The notes: generated from the sequence alone by a model not told the origin. Shown: positions 1 to 6,576, counted from the first letter of the stretch. The stretch: DNA of 7,822 bases from Pseudomonadota bacterium (GCA_023450535.1 JAEXGX010000032.1:1-7822); one strand, 5' to 3'. Translations and numbers: made by a program.

Positions 1-1068
1 GAGAACTTCCTGCCCCTGGAACTTGTAGGCGACGCAAATCTGGATTTCATCAAGCCCGCCAAGCACATCGATCTTGGTCAAGGCAATGGTGGTCGGGGCG
101 CACAGGCGCGCTGTTTCACGCAACACAGCAGCGTCAAGCCAGCCACAGCGCCGGGCACGCCCGGTAGTAGCGCCAAACTCACCACCCTTCTGCTGCAAAT
201 GCATGCCAAGCGGTCCGTCAAGTTCAGTGGGGAAGGGGCCAGCCCCCACACGGGTGGAATACGCCTTGACGATGGCCACACGGGTGTCGATGGAGCAGCT
301 GGGCACACCGGACCCCACAGAGGCATTATCAGCAATAGTATTCGAAGACGTCACATAGGGGTACGTGCCGTGGTCGATATCCAGCATCACGCCCTGCGCA
401 CCTTCAAACAACGCCTTACGGCCTTCCTTTGCGGCGTCCGACAGGACTGCGCTGGTATCGGCCAGATAGGGCAAGAGGCGTGGCGCGAGGGAAATAAGGC
501 GGCCCTGCACTTCCTGCGGGTCCATAGTGGGCACGTCGTACAGGGAGGCGAAGAGTACATTTTTCTCGCGCAGGGCTTCCGTCACCTTGCGCAACACCAG
601 GCCAGGCTCAGCCAGATCTCCCGCGCGAATACCGACGCGGGCCTTCTTGTCTTCATAGCAAGGGCCGATGCCACGCCCCGTCGTACCTATTTTCGCCTCG
701 GCACTATGGCCTTCACGGGCGGCGTCTATGGCGCAGTGGTACGGCATGATCAGATGGGCCTTTGGGCTGATTTTCAGGCGGGCAGGGCTGACATCAATCC
801 CTTTGGCCGCCAGGGCGTCCACTTCTTCCAGGAAGGTTTTGGGATCGAGCACCACACCGTTGCCGATGACGCACACCTTGCCGGGATGCAGGATTCCGGA
901 CGGGATGACGTGCAGGACGTATTTCTCGCCGTCCACAATGACAGTGTGTCCCGCATTATTTCCGCCCTGGAAACGCACTACAAGGTCAACCTCGCCGCTG
1001 AGCAGATCGACGATTTTGCCCTTGCCTTCATCGCCCCATTGAGCCCCGATCACGGTAATATTGCCCAT
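1..1068 (-). CDS. purA: Adenylosuccinate synthetase, N-terminal 356 residues (3' end off the window)
   Basis: PurA joins IMP and aspartate with GTP hydrolysis to make adenylosuccinate, the first committed step from IMP to AMP, in the cytoplasm. The reading frame is open through all 356 visible codons. The N-terminus carries the family signature WGDEGKGK at residues 11-18, with the catalytic Asp13 and the conserved His41 in NNAGH. Further family blocks are TTGRGIGP (129-136), FEGAQG (221-226), the IMP-binding TTGRARRCGW (301-310) and the guanine-recognition TKID (331-334). The family is usually about 425-435 residues, so roughly 70-80 residues lie beyond position 1. The ATG at 1068 is supported by AAGGAG at 1080-1075, six bases upstream, and by the fit to the family N-terminus. 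It has its own promoter candidate upstream at 1141-1169. Family assignment is secure. Confidence 0.97.
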   Translation of the reverse strand, partial: MGNITVIGAQWGDEGKGKIVDLLSGEVDLVVRFQGGNNAGHTVIVDGEKYVLHVIPSGILHPGKVCVIGNGVVLDPKTFLEEVDALAAKGIDVSPARLKISPKAHLIMPYHCAIDAAREGHSAEAKIGTTGRGIGPCYEDKKARVGIRAGDLAEPGLVLRKVTEALREKNVLFASLYDVPTMDPQEVQGRLISLAPRLLPYLADTSAVLSDAAKEGRKALFEGAQGVMLDIDHGTYPYVTSSNTIADNASVGSGVPSCSIDTRVAIVKAYSTRVGAGPFPTELDGPLGMHLQQKGGEFGATTGRARRCGWLDAAVLRETARLCAPTTIALTKIDVLGGLDEIQICVAYKFQGQEVL

Positions 1069-1140
1069 CTCCCTCTCCTTGGCCGTCCATATGCGACGGA
1101 AAATCTTCGGCGCTTATCCGACAGGACGCGCCAAGCCATT

Positions 1141-1169
1141 GTTATACGGACCTTTGCAAAAGGCGTCAA
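1141..1169 (-). promoter_or_regulatory. Sigma-70-type promoter candidate for purA
   Basis: Read on the minus strand there is TTGACG (1169-1164), a 17-base spacer and TATAAC (1146-1141), both hexamers one base from consensus at optimal spacing. Transcription would start near 1134, giving a leader of about 65 bases before the purA ATG. The spacer holds an imperfect palindrome, CCTTT-n3-AAAGG at 1151-1163, lying exactly between the two hexamers. That is a typical place for a repressor site, but no regulator can be named from the sequence. Confidence 0.7.
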
Positions 1170-1226
1170 CCTTCGTATCCAGGCCGCTTGTTGTAGAGAT
1201 GGAGTTGATACCTCCGCCTGCACATA

Positions 1227-1331
1227 GAGCTTTGCCCGGTTCCAGCGGCAACGGGCAAAGCTCCTACGGGGCCGCCATTTGGTCGCCCTCCCAAGATGCC
1301 GCATTACCATGCGGCGGGGGCTCGTCGTTCC
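1227..1331 (-). repeat. Structured intergenic element, copy B (possible RNA)
   Basis: On the minus strand the order is as follows. GGAACGACGAGC (1331-1320) comes first, then a hairpin with 7-bp arms (1315-1298). Next is a short hairpin, TTGG-8 bases-CCAA, whose loop contains GGGC. Then comes the block GGCGGCCCC (1276-1268), a 10-base linker, and a hairpin with inner stem TGCCCG/CGGGCA that extends to 12 bp (1263-1227). The same blocks in the same order and orientation occur at 2628-2721. The loop GGGC can pair with GCCC in the following block, giving an H-type pseudoknot. This copy lies upstream of the purA promoter, so it would be at the 3' end of the aminotransferase transcript or be a separate RNA. 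Function is unknown. Confidence 0.45.
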
Positions 1332-1412
1332 ATACGGAGCTAACGCGGCGCGCCTCCGGCAGTCAAGGTGATACTCTACACCATTCTACAACAGAGCCAT
1401 CCAGGCGACATG

Positions 1413-2525
1413 CTATGCGCGCAGATCGGCCAGAGCCTCCTGCATGACGCGTAAAGCCTGCTCCATGCGCGCGGCGTCTGCCTGCGGCCCCATATGGCCC
1501 AAACGGAACACCCGGCCTGCCATCGGCCCCAGACTGCCGCCGACCACAAGCCCGCGCCGGGCCAACTCGTCACGCCACACGGGCCACTCCACGCCTTCCG
1601 GCACACAGACGGCAGTAACGGTCGGGGAATTGATAGCTTCGGGGCGCGTCCAGAGTTTCAGACCGATCCGGGCCAGCCCTTCCCGGCATTGTTGTGCTAC
1701 GGCTTCATGCCGCGTAAAAATCTGCTCCAGCCCTTCATTCAGCATGGCCGACGCGGCGGCGTGCAGCGCGGCCACACCGAACCAGTTGGGCGTATAGGGA
1801 AAACGCATGGGATCATCTTCCGCCCTGTGAAAAGGCAACAGCGCATCGTAGCCTTGATAGCCGACTTCGGACATACGTGCCCAGGCTGCATCGCTCACGG
1901 CCACCATACTCATGTCCGCCGGGCAGCCGAAACATTTCTGTGAGCCGCCCAGCAACATGTCTACATGCCACGCATCGGCCTCGACCCTCGCCCCGCCAAG
2001 GCTGGCCACGGCATCTACTGCGAACAGAGGGACGCCGTGCTCAGCCTTGAGACATCCCAGCGCTTCCAGCGGATTCAGGGTGCCTGAAGGCGTCTCGCAG
2101 TGCACGGCGGTGAGCAGTACAGGACGGACACGCCGAATTGCCTCATCCACACGTTCCAGTGCCCTTTCATCAATGGTCGAATCGTAGGGCAAGGATACTT
2201 TCTCCGCCCGGCAGCCCATAGCCACTGCCATGTCCGCAAAGCCGTCCCCAAACACGCCCGTCCCCACGGACAATACCATATCCCCCGGTTTGAGCACGCT
2301 TTTCAGCGCTCCCCACAAGGCGACCATGCCTTCTCCGGTGGGCAGAACGACTTCGTGCGCCGTGCCCGCGAAACGCCGCAGCATACCGCACGTAGCCCTG
2401 TACAGTTCCAGATATTCCGTACCAAAACGGGGCGGGCCGTAATCACGGCGCAAAGCTTCGGCCGCCGCAGGATGCAAGGTGACAGGGCCGGGATAGAACG
2501 GCAATTCAGCATAGGAAGTAAACAT
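1413..2525 (-). CDS. Class V (SGAT-like) PLP-dependent aminotransferase, substrate unassigned
   Basis: This 370-residue protein belongs to fold-type I, class V aminotransferases, the group holding alanine-glyoxylate, serine-glyoxylate, serine-pyruvate and 2-aminoethylphosphonate transaminases. The N-terminal block FYPGPVTLHP (10-19) is the usual substrate-loop start. PTGEGMVAL (62-70) is the glycine-rich PLP-phosphate segment. HCETPSGTLNP lies at 142-152, and AVDAVASLGG (169-178) contains Asp171 for the pyridine nitrogen. GGSQKCFG (193-200) contains Lys197, the Schiff-base lysine. GRVFRLGHMG near the C-terminus supplies the arginine expected to bind the substrate carboxylate. All catalytic parts are present, so the gene looks functional. 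The frame is open back to 2600, but the extra 25 codons run through a palindrome and lack family similarity, and the ATG at 2525 has a GAGG site. Substrate cannot be decided: alanine, serine or a related amino donor with glyoxylate or pyruvate are all possible. Confidence 0.9.
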   Translation of the reverse strand: MFTSYAELPFYPGPVTLHPAAAEALRRDYGPPRFGTEYLELYRATCGMLRRFAGTAHEVVLPTGEGMVALWGALKSVLKPGDMVLSVGTGVFGDGFADMAVAMGCRAEKVSLPYDSTIDERALERVDEAIRRVRPVLLTAVHCETPSGTLNPLEALGCLKAEHGVPLFAVDAVASLGGARVEADAWHVDMLLGGSQKCFGCPADMSMVAVSDAAWARMSEVGYQGYDALLPFHRAEDDPMRFPYTPNWFGVAALHAAASAMLNEGLEQIFTRHEAVAQQCREGLARIGLKLWTRPEAINSPTVTAVCVPEGVEWPVWRDELARRGLVVGGSLGPMAGRVFRLGHMGPQADAARMEQALRVMQEALADLRA

Positions 2526-2531
2526 GATAAA

Positions 2532-2535
2532 CCTC
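2532..2535 (-). promoter_or_regulatory. Ribosome-binding site that fixes the aminotransferase start
   Basis: GAGG lies six bases before the ATG at 2525. It selects this start over the upstream in-frame GTG at 2600, which would add 25 residues unlike the family N-terminus. Confidence 0.6.
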
Positions 2536-2559
2536 GTTATACGAAGCAACGCAGGTTGG

Positions 2560-2579
2560 GCGGCAACATTCGTTGCCGC
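2560..2579 (-). other. Short perfect stem-loop in the aminotransferase leader
   Basis: GCGGCAAC-GAAT-GTTGCCGC on the minus strand forms an 8-bp perfect stem with a 4-base loop, ending 24 bases before the GAGG ribosome-binding site. With no T-run after it, it is unlikely to be an intrinsic terminator. An mRNA-stabilising hairpin or a protein-binding palindrome are both possible. Confidence 0.5.
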
Positions 2580-2627
2580 AAGACAGACCGGGTTCCACAC
2601 GGCGAGGGCACGTCATCTCTGCCCTCG

Positions 2628-2721
2628 ATGCCCGTAAGCCTCGCTTCACTCAGAAACGGGCATGGCCCCCGAGGGGCCGCCGTCCTGGTCGGCCTCCAGG
2701 CTGGCCCCAGCTCGCGCTTCC
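2628..2721 (-). repeat. Structured intergenic element, copy A (possible RNA)
   Basis: On the minus strand the order is as follows. GGAAGCGCGAGC (2721-2710) comes first, then a small GCTGG/CCAGC hairpin. Next is a hairpin CCTGG-7 bases-CCAGG (2700-2684) whose loop holds GGCC. Then comes the block GGCGGCCCC (2681-2673), a 10-base linker, and a hairpin with arms ATGCCCGT/ACGGGCAT (2663-2628). Blocks, order, orientation and the 10-base linker match the element at 1227-1331. The loop GGCC can pair with GGCC in the following block to make a pseudoknot. An alternative fold is a four-way junction across 2595-2688. The copy starts 34 bases after the gatA stop and is upstream of the aminotransferase gene. 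It could be a leader RNA, an independent small RNA or an intergenic repeat. Confidence 0.45.
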
Positions 2722-2754
2722 GGCGGTTAAAGGAGTATCCCGGAACCCAAAATG

Positions 2755-4245
2755 TTAAAACTGCTCTCCGGGGAGAGGAGCGGCCTGCCCTTCCGTACCC
2801 AGCGCGTCAGCCAGTATCTTGCCGATACGCAGCAGCGAGGTTTCGTCCATGGCGCGCCCCATGAGTTGCATGCCCACGGGCAGGCCCTCGCTGAGTCCCA
2901 CCGGCAGAGCCAGACCGGGCAACCCCGCCAGGTTCAATGAAAGCGTAAAGATATCCATAAAATACATTTGCAGGGGGTCATGCACCTCGTCAAGCTTCCA
3001 GGCCGTCACCGGAGATACCGGGGCCAACAACGCGTCGCATTGAGCGAGCGCCTCATCATAATCACGCCGGATCAGGCGGCGCACCTGGGCAGCCTTGCGA
3101 TAATAGGCGTCGTAATATCCAGAAGAAAGCACATAGGCTCCCACCAGAATACGCCGCTGTACTTCCTCGCCAAAGCCTTCGGTTCGCGAACGCACGTACA
3201 AGTCTTCCAGGCTGGCCGGGTTTTCCGCTCTGTGGCCATACCGCACGCCGTCATAGCGGGCGAGGTTGGAACCGGCTTCCGCCGCAGCCATGACGTAATA
3301 GGCGGCAACCGAGTATTCCGTATGGGGAAGCGAGACTTCAACCAATTCTGCACCGAGGGAACGCGCCTGGGACATGGCCTCTTCACACGCCTTCTTTACG
3401 CCCGGACACAATGCCTCATGCCCGAAAAACTCACGGGGCAGCCCAAGCGTTACCCCCTTCAAATCCGTGCCGTTCAAAGCGGCCATATAGTCGGGAACAG
3501 GGGCGTCCAGGCAGGTGGAATCCCGTTTGTCATATCCGGCGATAACGCCCAACATGAGCGCGGCGTCTTCCACGGATCGCGTCATGGGACCGATCTGATC
3601 GAAACTCGACGCATACGCCAACAGCCCATAGCGGGAAACGCGCCCGTAGGTGGGTTTCAGCCCCACGCAGCCGCACAGCGAAGCAGGCTGACGGATGGAA
3701 CCGCCGGTATCGGTGCCCAGTGCTCCAGCACACTGACAGGCCGCCACACTGGCGGCAGACCCGCCACTGGAGCCGCCGGGAACGCGCTCCGTGTCCCAGG
3801 GGTTGCGGGTGGGATGCCAGGCGGAATGTTCCGTGGTGGACCCCATAGCGAATTCATCCATGTTTGTCTTGGCCAGGACAATCGCGCCGGCTTTCCGCAA
3901 GCGTTCCACGGCGTAGGCATCATAAGGCGGCATAAAATGCTCGAGAATGCGGGAACCCGCCGTGCAGGGGATGCCTTTCAGTGTCAGTGCGTCCTTGACG
4001 GTAACGGGCACGCCCCACAGAGGAGCCTCCTCCACAGAGGGCATACGCCCTTCCGCGCGAGCAAGGTCCAGAGCCCGCGCCTCCTCCAGAGCTTCAGCAT
4101 CACGCCGGGCCAGAAGTGCGCCAACGGTTCCTTCGGTTTCATCCATGCGGGAAAGGCAAGCGGCGGTCAATTCCTCCGCCCGGATATCCCCCGCACGCAC
4201 GAGGTCACGGCTCTCTTTCAGGCCGATCCGGCACAATTCGCTCAT
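2755..4245 (-). CDS. gatA: Asp-tRNA(Asn)/Glu-tRNA(Gln) amidotransferase subunit A
   Basis: GatA is the glutaminase subunit of GatCAB. It releases ammonia from glutamine and passes it to GatB, which amidates mischarged Glu-tRNA(Gln) or Asp-tRNA(Asn). The protein is 496 residues, the normal length. The amidase-signature Ser-cisSer-Lys triad is intact: Lys84 in VTVKDALTLKG, Ser159 in PGGSSGGS, and nucleophile Ser183 in TDTGGSIRQP. Their spacing (75 and 24 residues) equals that of the well-studied Staphylococcus aureus enzyme. PTYGRVSRYGLLAYASSFDQIGP (199 onward) is another family block. The ATG at 4245 overlaps the gatC stop as ATGA and has GGAGG seven bases upstream inside gatC, so translation is probably coupled. 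The C-terminus ends in a non-conserved tail. No gatB follows; the next gene is an aminotransferase after 229 bases. Confidence 0.97.
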   Translation of the reverse strand: MSELCRIGLKESRDLVRAGDIRAEELTAACLSRMDETEGTVGALLARRDAEALEEARALDLARAEGRMPSVEEAPLWGVPVTVKDALTLKGIPCTAGSRILEHFMPPYDAYAVERLRKAGAIVLAKTNMDEFAMGSTTEHSAWHPTRNPWDTERVPGGSSGGSAASVAACQCAGALGTDTGGSIRQPASLCGCVGLKPTYGRVSRYGLLAYASSFDQIGPMTRSVEDAALMLGVIAGYDKRDSTCLDAPVPDYMAALNGTDLKGVTLGLPREFFGHEALCPGVKKACEEAMSQARSLGAELVEVSLPHTEYSVAAYYVMAAAEAGSNLARYDGVRYGHRAENPASLEDLYVRSRTEGFGEEVQRRILVGAYVLSSGYYDAYYRKAAQVRRLIRRDYDEALAQCDALLAPVSPVTAWKLDEVHDPLQMYFMDIFTLSLNLAGLPGLALPVGLSEGLPVGMQLMGRAMDETSLLRIGKILADALGTEGQAAPLPGEQF

Positions 4246-4562
4246 TGTTTACCCTCCACAATCCTCGGCACGAGGAAAAATTCTCCGTTTTCACCGCCGC
4301 GCTCAGGCGCGTTGGCAAGGATTTCCTCTCTGGCGCAGGTGCGGCGGGCTTCATCAGCGCGCCCGTCAGCCAGGCAAGCCTCTGCGTTAAGCTCCACCGG
4401 CGAATAGAGCGGAACAACGTCCGAACAATCAAGTTCTGACAGTTTATCCATATACATCAGAATATTTCCGCACTGAGTGCCGAAATATTCCTGATTTTCT
4501 GCATCAGGGGCAAGCTTCGCCAGCTTGCACAGGTGCAGGAACTCTTCTTTTGAAAGGGCCAT
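4242..4562 (-). CDS. gatC: Asp-tRNA(Asn)/Glu-tRNA(Gln) amidotransferase subunit C
   Basis: GatC is the small structural subunit that wraps around GatA and GatB and stabilises the amidotransferase. This copy is 106 residues, slightly longer than the usual 93-100. The N-terminal helix has LCKLAKLAP (11-19) in place of the common VxxLARL pattern. The middle has the MYMDKLSELD helix and the VVPLYSP segment. The C-terminus has LANAPERGGENGEFFLVPRIVEGKQ-type residues, matching the family ending NAPE...FxVPRIVE with a few extra residues before the final block. GAGG four bases before the ATG at 4562 supports the start. It lies 39 bases after the lipoprotein gene and overlaps gatA by 4 bp, so gatC and gatA are surely co-transcribed. 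Confidence 0.95.
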   Translation of the reverse strand: MALSKEEFLHLCKLAKLAPDAENQEYFGTQCGNILMYMDKLSELDCSDVVPLYSPVELNAEACLADGRADEARRTCAREEILANAPERGGENGEFFLVPRIVEGKQ

Positions 4563-4601
4563 AATGCCTCGTACTCCAGAGCAATGTATGTTTAAAAAAA
4601 G

Positions 4602-6479
4602 TTACAATACCGGAAGCATGGGCTCCGTTGCGCTCTCTCCGCCACTTCCTCCGTCAAATGAGCCTGAGGGAGACATCCCGTCCGCGCCCTGGTTTTCCGT
4701 TTCCTGCGGTTCGGGGGCGACATTGGGCAGAGGAGCCAGCCGGGAAGAGCCCGGCATCTTGTTCAGTTTGCGGTAATACGCACCAAAGGCTTCCCGGTTG
4801 ACGGGAATCATGCCCTGACGCGCAGGCTGGAACAGCAGCATCTGGCGATGCGCAAGACCCAGTGCATCCCATACCACGGGCGCGCCCGCCCATTCCATAT
4901 CCCTTCCGGCGGCGAGTGTGGCGTTCAGCGCGGCGCCATCCTTCACAGGTTGACGCAGGCCGAGCGCCGCTGCAAAACGGACAAAGTCATAACCGAGTAC
5001 AGACCAGTCGCCCGGCTGCACGTCGCGGCCGTTCATAGCGCTCTTGAATGCCACGGCCGCAGTGCTTTCAGATGTTTCATCCCATACGCCGGGGAACACG
5101 GAAAGGCCAAAGGTTTCGGTATCCAGAGCATGCCCGCTCTTCAGTCCCTGCTCCCAGAGCACGGTGCCGAGCATGACCCTGTTATACGCGCCGTGATAAC
5201 GCAGCATGGAAATGAGCATATCCATGTTGCTCCAGCTATCGGGCAGGAAGACTGCGCCGAATTCAGCCTTGGCCCGGGGAACAGCGCCGCGTGCAACGTT
5301 GACTGCTTGTACGAATTCGCCGGTAAGCTTAGTCCACGATTTGACGTCTCCCAATGGGTAAGAGGAAGAACGAACGGAAAAGCCCTGCCGTCCGGCGGCG
5401 GCACTGAACAGCGCGCTCATGCGCTGGCCATAGCTGTCGTTGGGCGCAAACACGCCGAAGGAATGAATGCCCAGGTCATTAGCTGCAAAACCCAGCACCG
5501 CACCGATCTGATCTTCGTTACTGGTAAAGAAGCGCCACGCGGTCCGGCCTTCATCAGAAGGATCGGGCAACTGGGACAGGAAGGCGAACACTGCGCGTCC
5601 GCCGAAGCCCTGCGCCTTAAGTGCGGAATACCGAGCCGAAAGCAGAGGGCCCCCTACAGTGATGCAATCCGCAGGCAGAGCGGCATATCTGGCCAGCCAG
5701 TCCGGCTGGTTGGTATCAATGACCACAAGGTCCATTTTGGTTCCCGCAGTCTCAAGCTGTTGTGCGGCGGCCTGCGCTCCAGCCTGAACCTGCTTGCCAA
5801 GAGAGGATGCCGTGCCACTGAGAGGCAGCAGCAAGGCTACTTTTCCCGCTCCGGGCCGCGTAAGCACCGGAGCTGCACCGATACCGAGCGCACCGGGATC
5901 AGCGAAGACGCCGGACGCGGACAGCTTGGCCAGTACAGCGGCGTTGTCAGCCAAAAGATTGCGTTGCGCCGCTTCCCATAACAACAGCGACCAGGGGAAA
6001 GATGTTTCCTGCATGCGCGGAACGGCCTTGCCCGCCACAGCCAGAGTCTGTTTGTCCGCCGTGCGCAGATCCGCCAGATAGACATGCTCCATAGCCGTCC
6101 GTCTGCGGATATCCGCTCCCGCATAAACCCGGGCGAGTTCCTGGCGCGCCTGTTCCGCGTATTTGCCGGGTCTGGCTGCAGCCAGATAAGAGGCCCGCTC
6201 GCGCAACGCCCGGTTGGTCGAGGCATCGCGCCAGACGGCGGCGGCCTTCTGCCCCTGCTGGACGGAAGTCAGGCCCACAAGGCTCTTCAGCCAGGTGTTG
6301 ATCATGGCCTCTTCTTCCGGGCTATAAGCCAATGTTGCTTCGGAAGATCCGCCCAGGTTAATTTTAAAAAGATTGGAGCACCCCGCCAGCGCGAAGCAGC
6401 ACAGCAGAATGAGCGGCAGGACACGCAGACGGACATTGAGAGTGCGAAACCCTGCGGAGCAAGAAAAGAGGTGGTGCAT
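4602..6479 (-). CDS. LppC/LpoA-type lipoprotein (penicillin-binding protein activator family)
   Basis: This predicted 625-residue outer-membrane lipoprotein has an N-terminal signal peptide: basic stretch with Arg12, 17 and 19, a hydrophobic core LPLILLCCFA, then lipobox LAGC with Cys34 followed by Ser, which favours outer-membrane sorting. Residues about 50-200 are helical and Ala/Leu-rich, like the TPR-like N-domain of LpoA. From about 212 (KVALLLPLSGTASSLGKQVQAGAQAA) to about 575 it resembles a periplasmic-binding-protein fold, with FGVFAPNDSYGQRM (341-354) and the GYDFVRFAAAL segment (496-506). The last 50 residues are Pro/Gly/Ser/Glu-rich and probably disordered. In gammaproteobacteria LpoA stimulates PBP1A from the outer membrane; the same role here is inferred only from the fold. 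It could instead be a ligand-binding ABC-type receptor. Start choice: ATG at 6479 has AGGAG seven bases upstream, and only this start puts the signal peptide at the N-terminus. Confidence 0.82.
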   Translation of the reverse strand: MHHLFSCSAGFRTLNVRLRVLPLILLCCFALAGCSNLFKINLGGSSEATLAYSPEEEAMINTWLKSLVGLTSVQQGQKAAAVWRDASTNRALRERASYLAAARPGKYAEQARQELARVYAGADIRRRTAMEHVYLADLRTADKQTLAVAGKAVPRMQETSFPWSLLLWEAAQRNLLADNAAVLAKLSASGVFADPGALGIGAAPVLTRPGAGKVALLLPLSGTASSLGKQVQAGAQAAAQQLETAGTKMDLVVIDTNQPDWLARYAALPADCITVGGPLLSARYSALKAQGFGGRAVFAFLSQLPDPSDEGRTAWRFFTSNEDQIGAVLGFAANDLGIHSFGVFAPNDSYGQRMSALFSAAAGRQGFSVRSSSYPLGDVKSWTKLTGEFVQAVNVARGAVPRAKAEFGAVFLPDSWSNMDMLISMLRYHGAYNRVMLGTVLWEQGLKSGHALDTETFGLSVFPGVWDETSESTAAVAFKSAMNGRDVQPGDWSVLGYDFVRFAAALGLRQPVKDGAALNATLAAGRDMEWAGAPVVWDALGLAHRQMLLFQPARQGMIPVNREAFGAYYRKLNKMPGSSRLAPLPNVAPEPQETENQGADGMSPSGSFDGGSGGESATEPMLPVL

Positions 6480-6486
6480 ATCGGCT

Positions 6487-6491
6487 CTCCT
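6487..6491 (-). promoter_or_regulatory. Ribosome-binding site that fixes the lipoprotein start
   Basis: AGGAG (within GAGGAGA) lies seven bases before the ATG at 6479. The frame is open upstream to an ATG at 6656, but that start would bury the signal peptide and lipobox 59 residues further in. Confidence 0.75.
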
Positions 6492-6576
6492 CGAACATTT
6501 GGTTCTTGAACGCACCGCTTGGCAGCGACACGGCGGCAAAACATCACCTGCCCCGCCGTCGAAACGGGGACAATAT

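Larger units (their letters stand above)
1069..1412. other. Non-coding spacer between the aminotransferase gene and purA
   Basis: No credible gene is seen on either strand in these 344 bases. On the minus strand, from the aminotransferase stop onward, the spacer holds three stem-loops: 5-bp arms at 1354-1358/1335-1339, 7-bp arms at 1309-1315/1298-1304 with a 4-base loop, and 12-bp arms at 1252-1263/1227-1238. The purA promoter at 1169-1141 and the purA ribosome-binding site (1080-1075) follow. None of the hairpins is followed by a T-run on either strand, so no standard intrinsic terminator is present here. The first two-thirds belong to a repeated structured element described separately. Confidence 0.75.
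2526..2754. other. Non-coding structured spacer between gatA and the aminotransferase gene
   Basis: These 229 bases hold no convincing gene. Six perfect-arm inverted repeats are visible: 2560-2567/2572-2579 (8 bp, 4-base loop), 2603-2610/2620-2627 (8 bp), 2628-2635/2656-2663 (8 bp), 2664-2669/2673-2678 (6 bp), 2706-2710/2699-2703 type GCTGG/CCAGC (5 bp) and 2718-2723/2740-2745 (6 bp). None is followed by a T-run on the minus strand, so there is no clear terminator for gatA. No promoter with both good hexamers was found. A TATAAC at 2541-2536 is too close to the start codon and overlaps the ribosome-binding region. Confidence 0.7.

Noticed and set aside
199..1227. 342-codon open frame on the plus strand
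   Set aside because: It lies opposite purA, whose residues match the family throughout; the plus-strand protein has no recognisable motif and is a shadow of a GC-rich gene.
1227..1263. 12-bp perfect hairpin as an intrinsic terminator of the aminotransferase gene
   Set aside because: No T-run follows on either strand, and the stem has an equivalent in the spacer at 2628-2663, which points to a different role.
1069..1412. tRNA, 6S or SRP RNA in the purA upstream spacer
   Set aside because: No T-loop sequence or acceptor stem of a tRNA, no SRP tetraloop domain, and no long interrupted hairpin of 6S type was found.
2536..2541. TATAAC as a -10 box for the aminotransferase gene
   Set aside because: Transcription would start within the ribosome-binding region, and no good -35 lies 16-18 bases upstream.
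2526..2600. N-terminal extension of the aminotransferase to the GTG at 2600
   Set aside because: It runs through an 8-bp palindrome, lacks a binding site and adds residues absent from the family; the ATG at 2525 has GAGG.
2752..2940. Plus-strand ORF starting near the end of gatA with an AAGGAG upstream
   Set aside because: The AAGGAG is about 17 bases from the ATG, too far for a ribosome-binding site, and the ORF overlaps gatA with no recognisable product.
2968..4407. 479-codon open frame on the plus strand
   Set aside because: It lies opposite gatA and gatC, which have intact catalytic motifs; this is a shadow frame.
4585..4602. T-run on the minus strand just after the lipoprotein stop, as an intrinsic terminator before gatC
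   Set aside because: Seven Ts are present but no stem-loop precedes them, so nothing supports termination.
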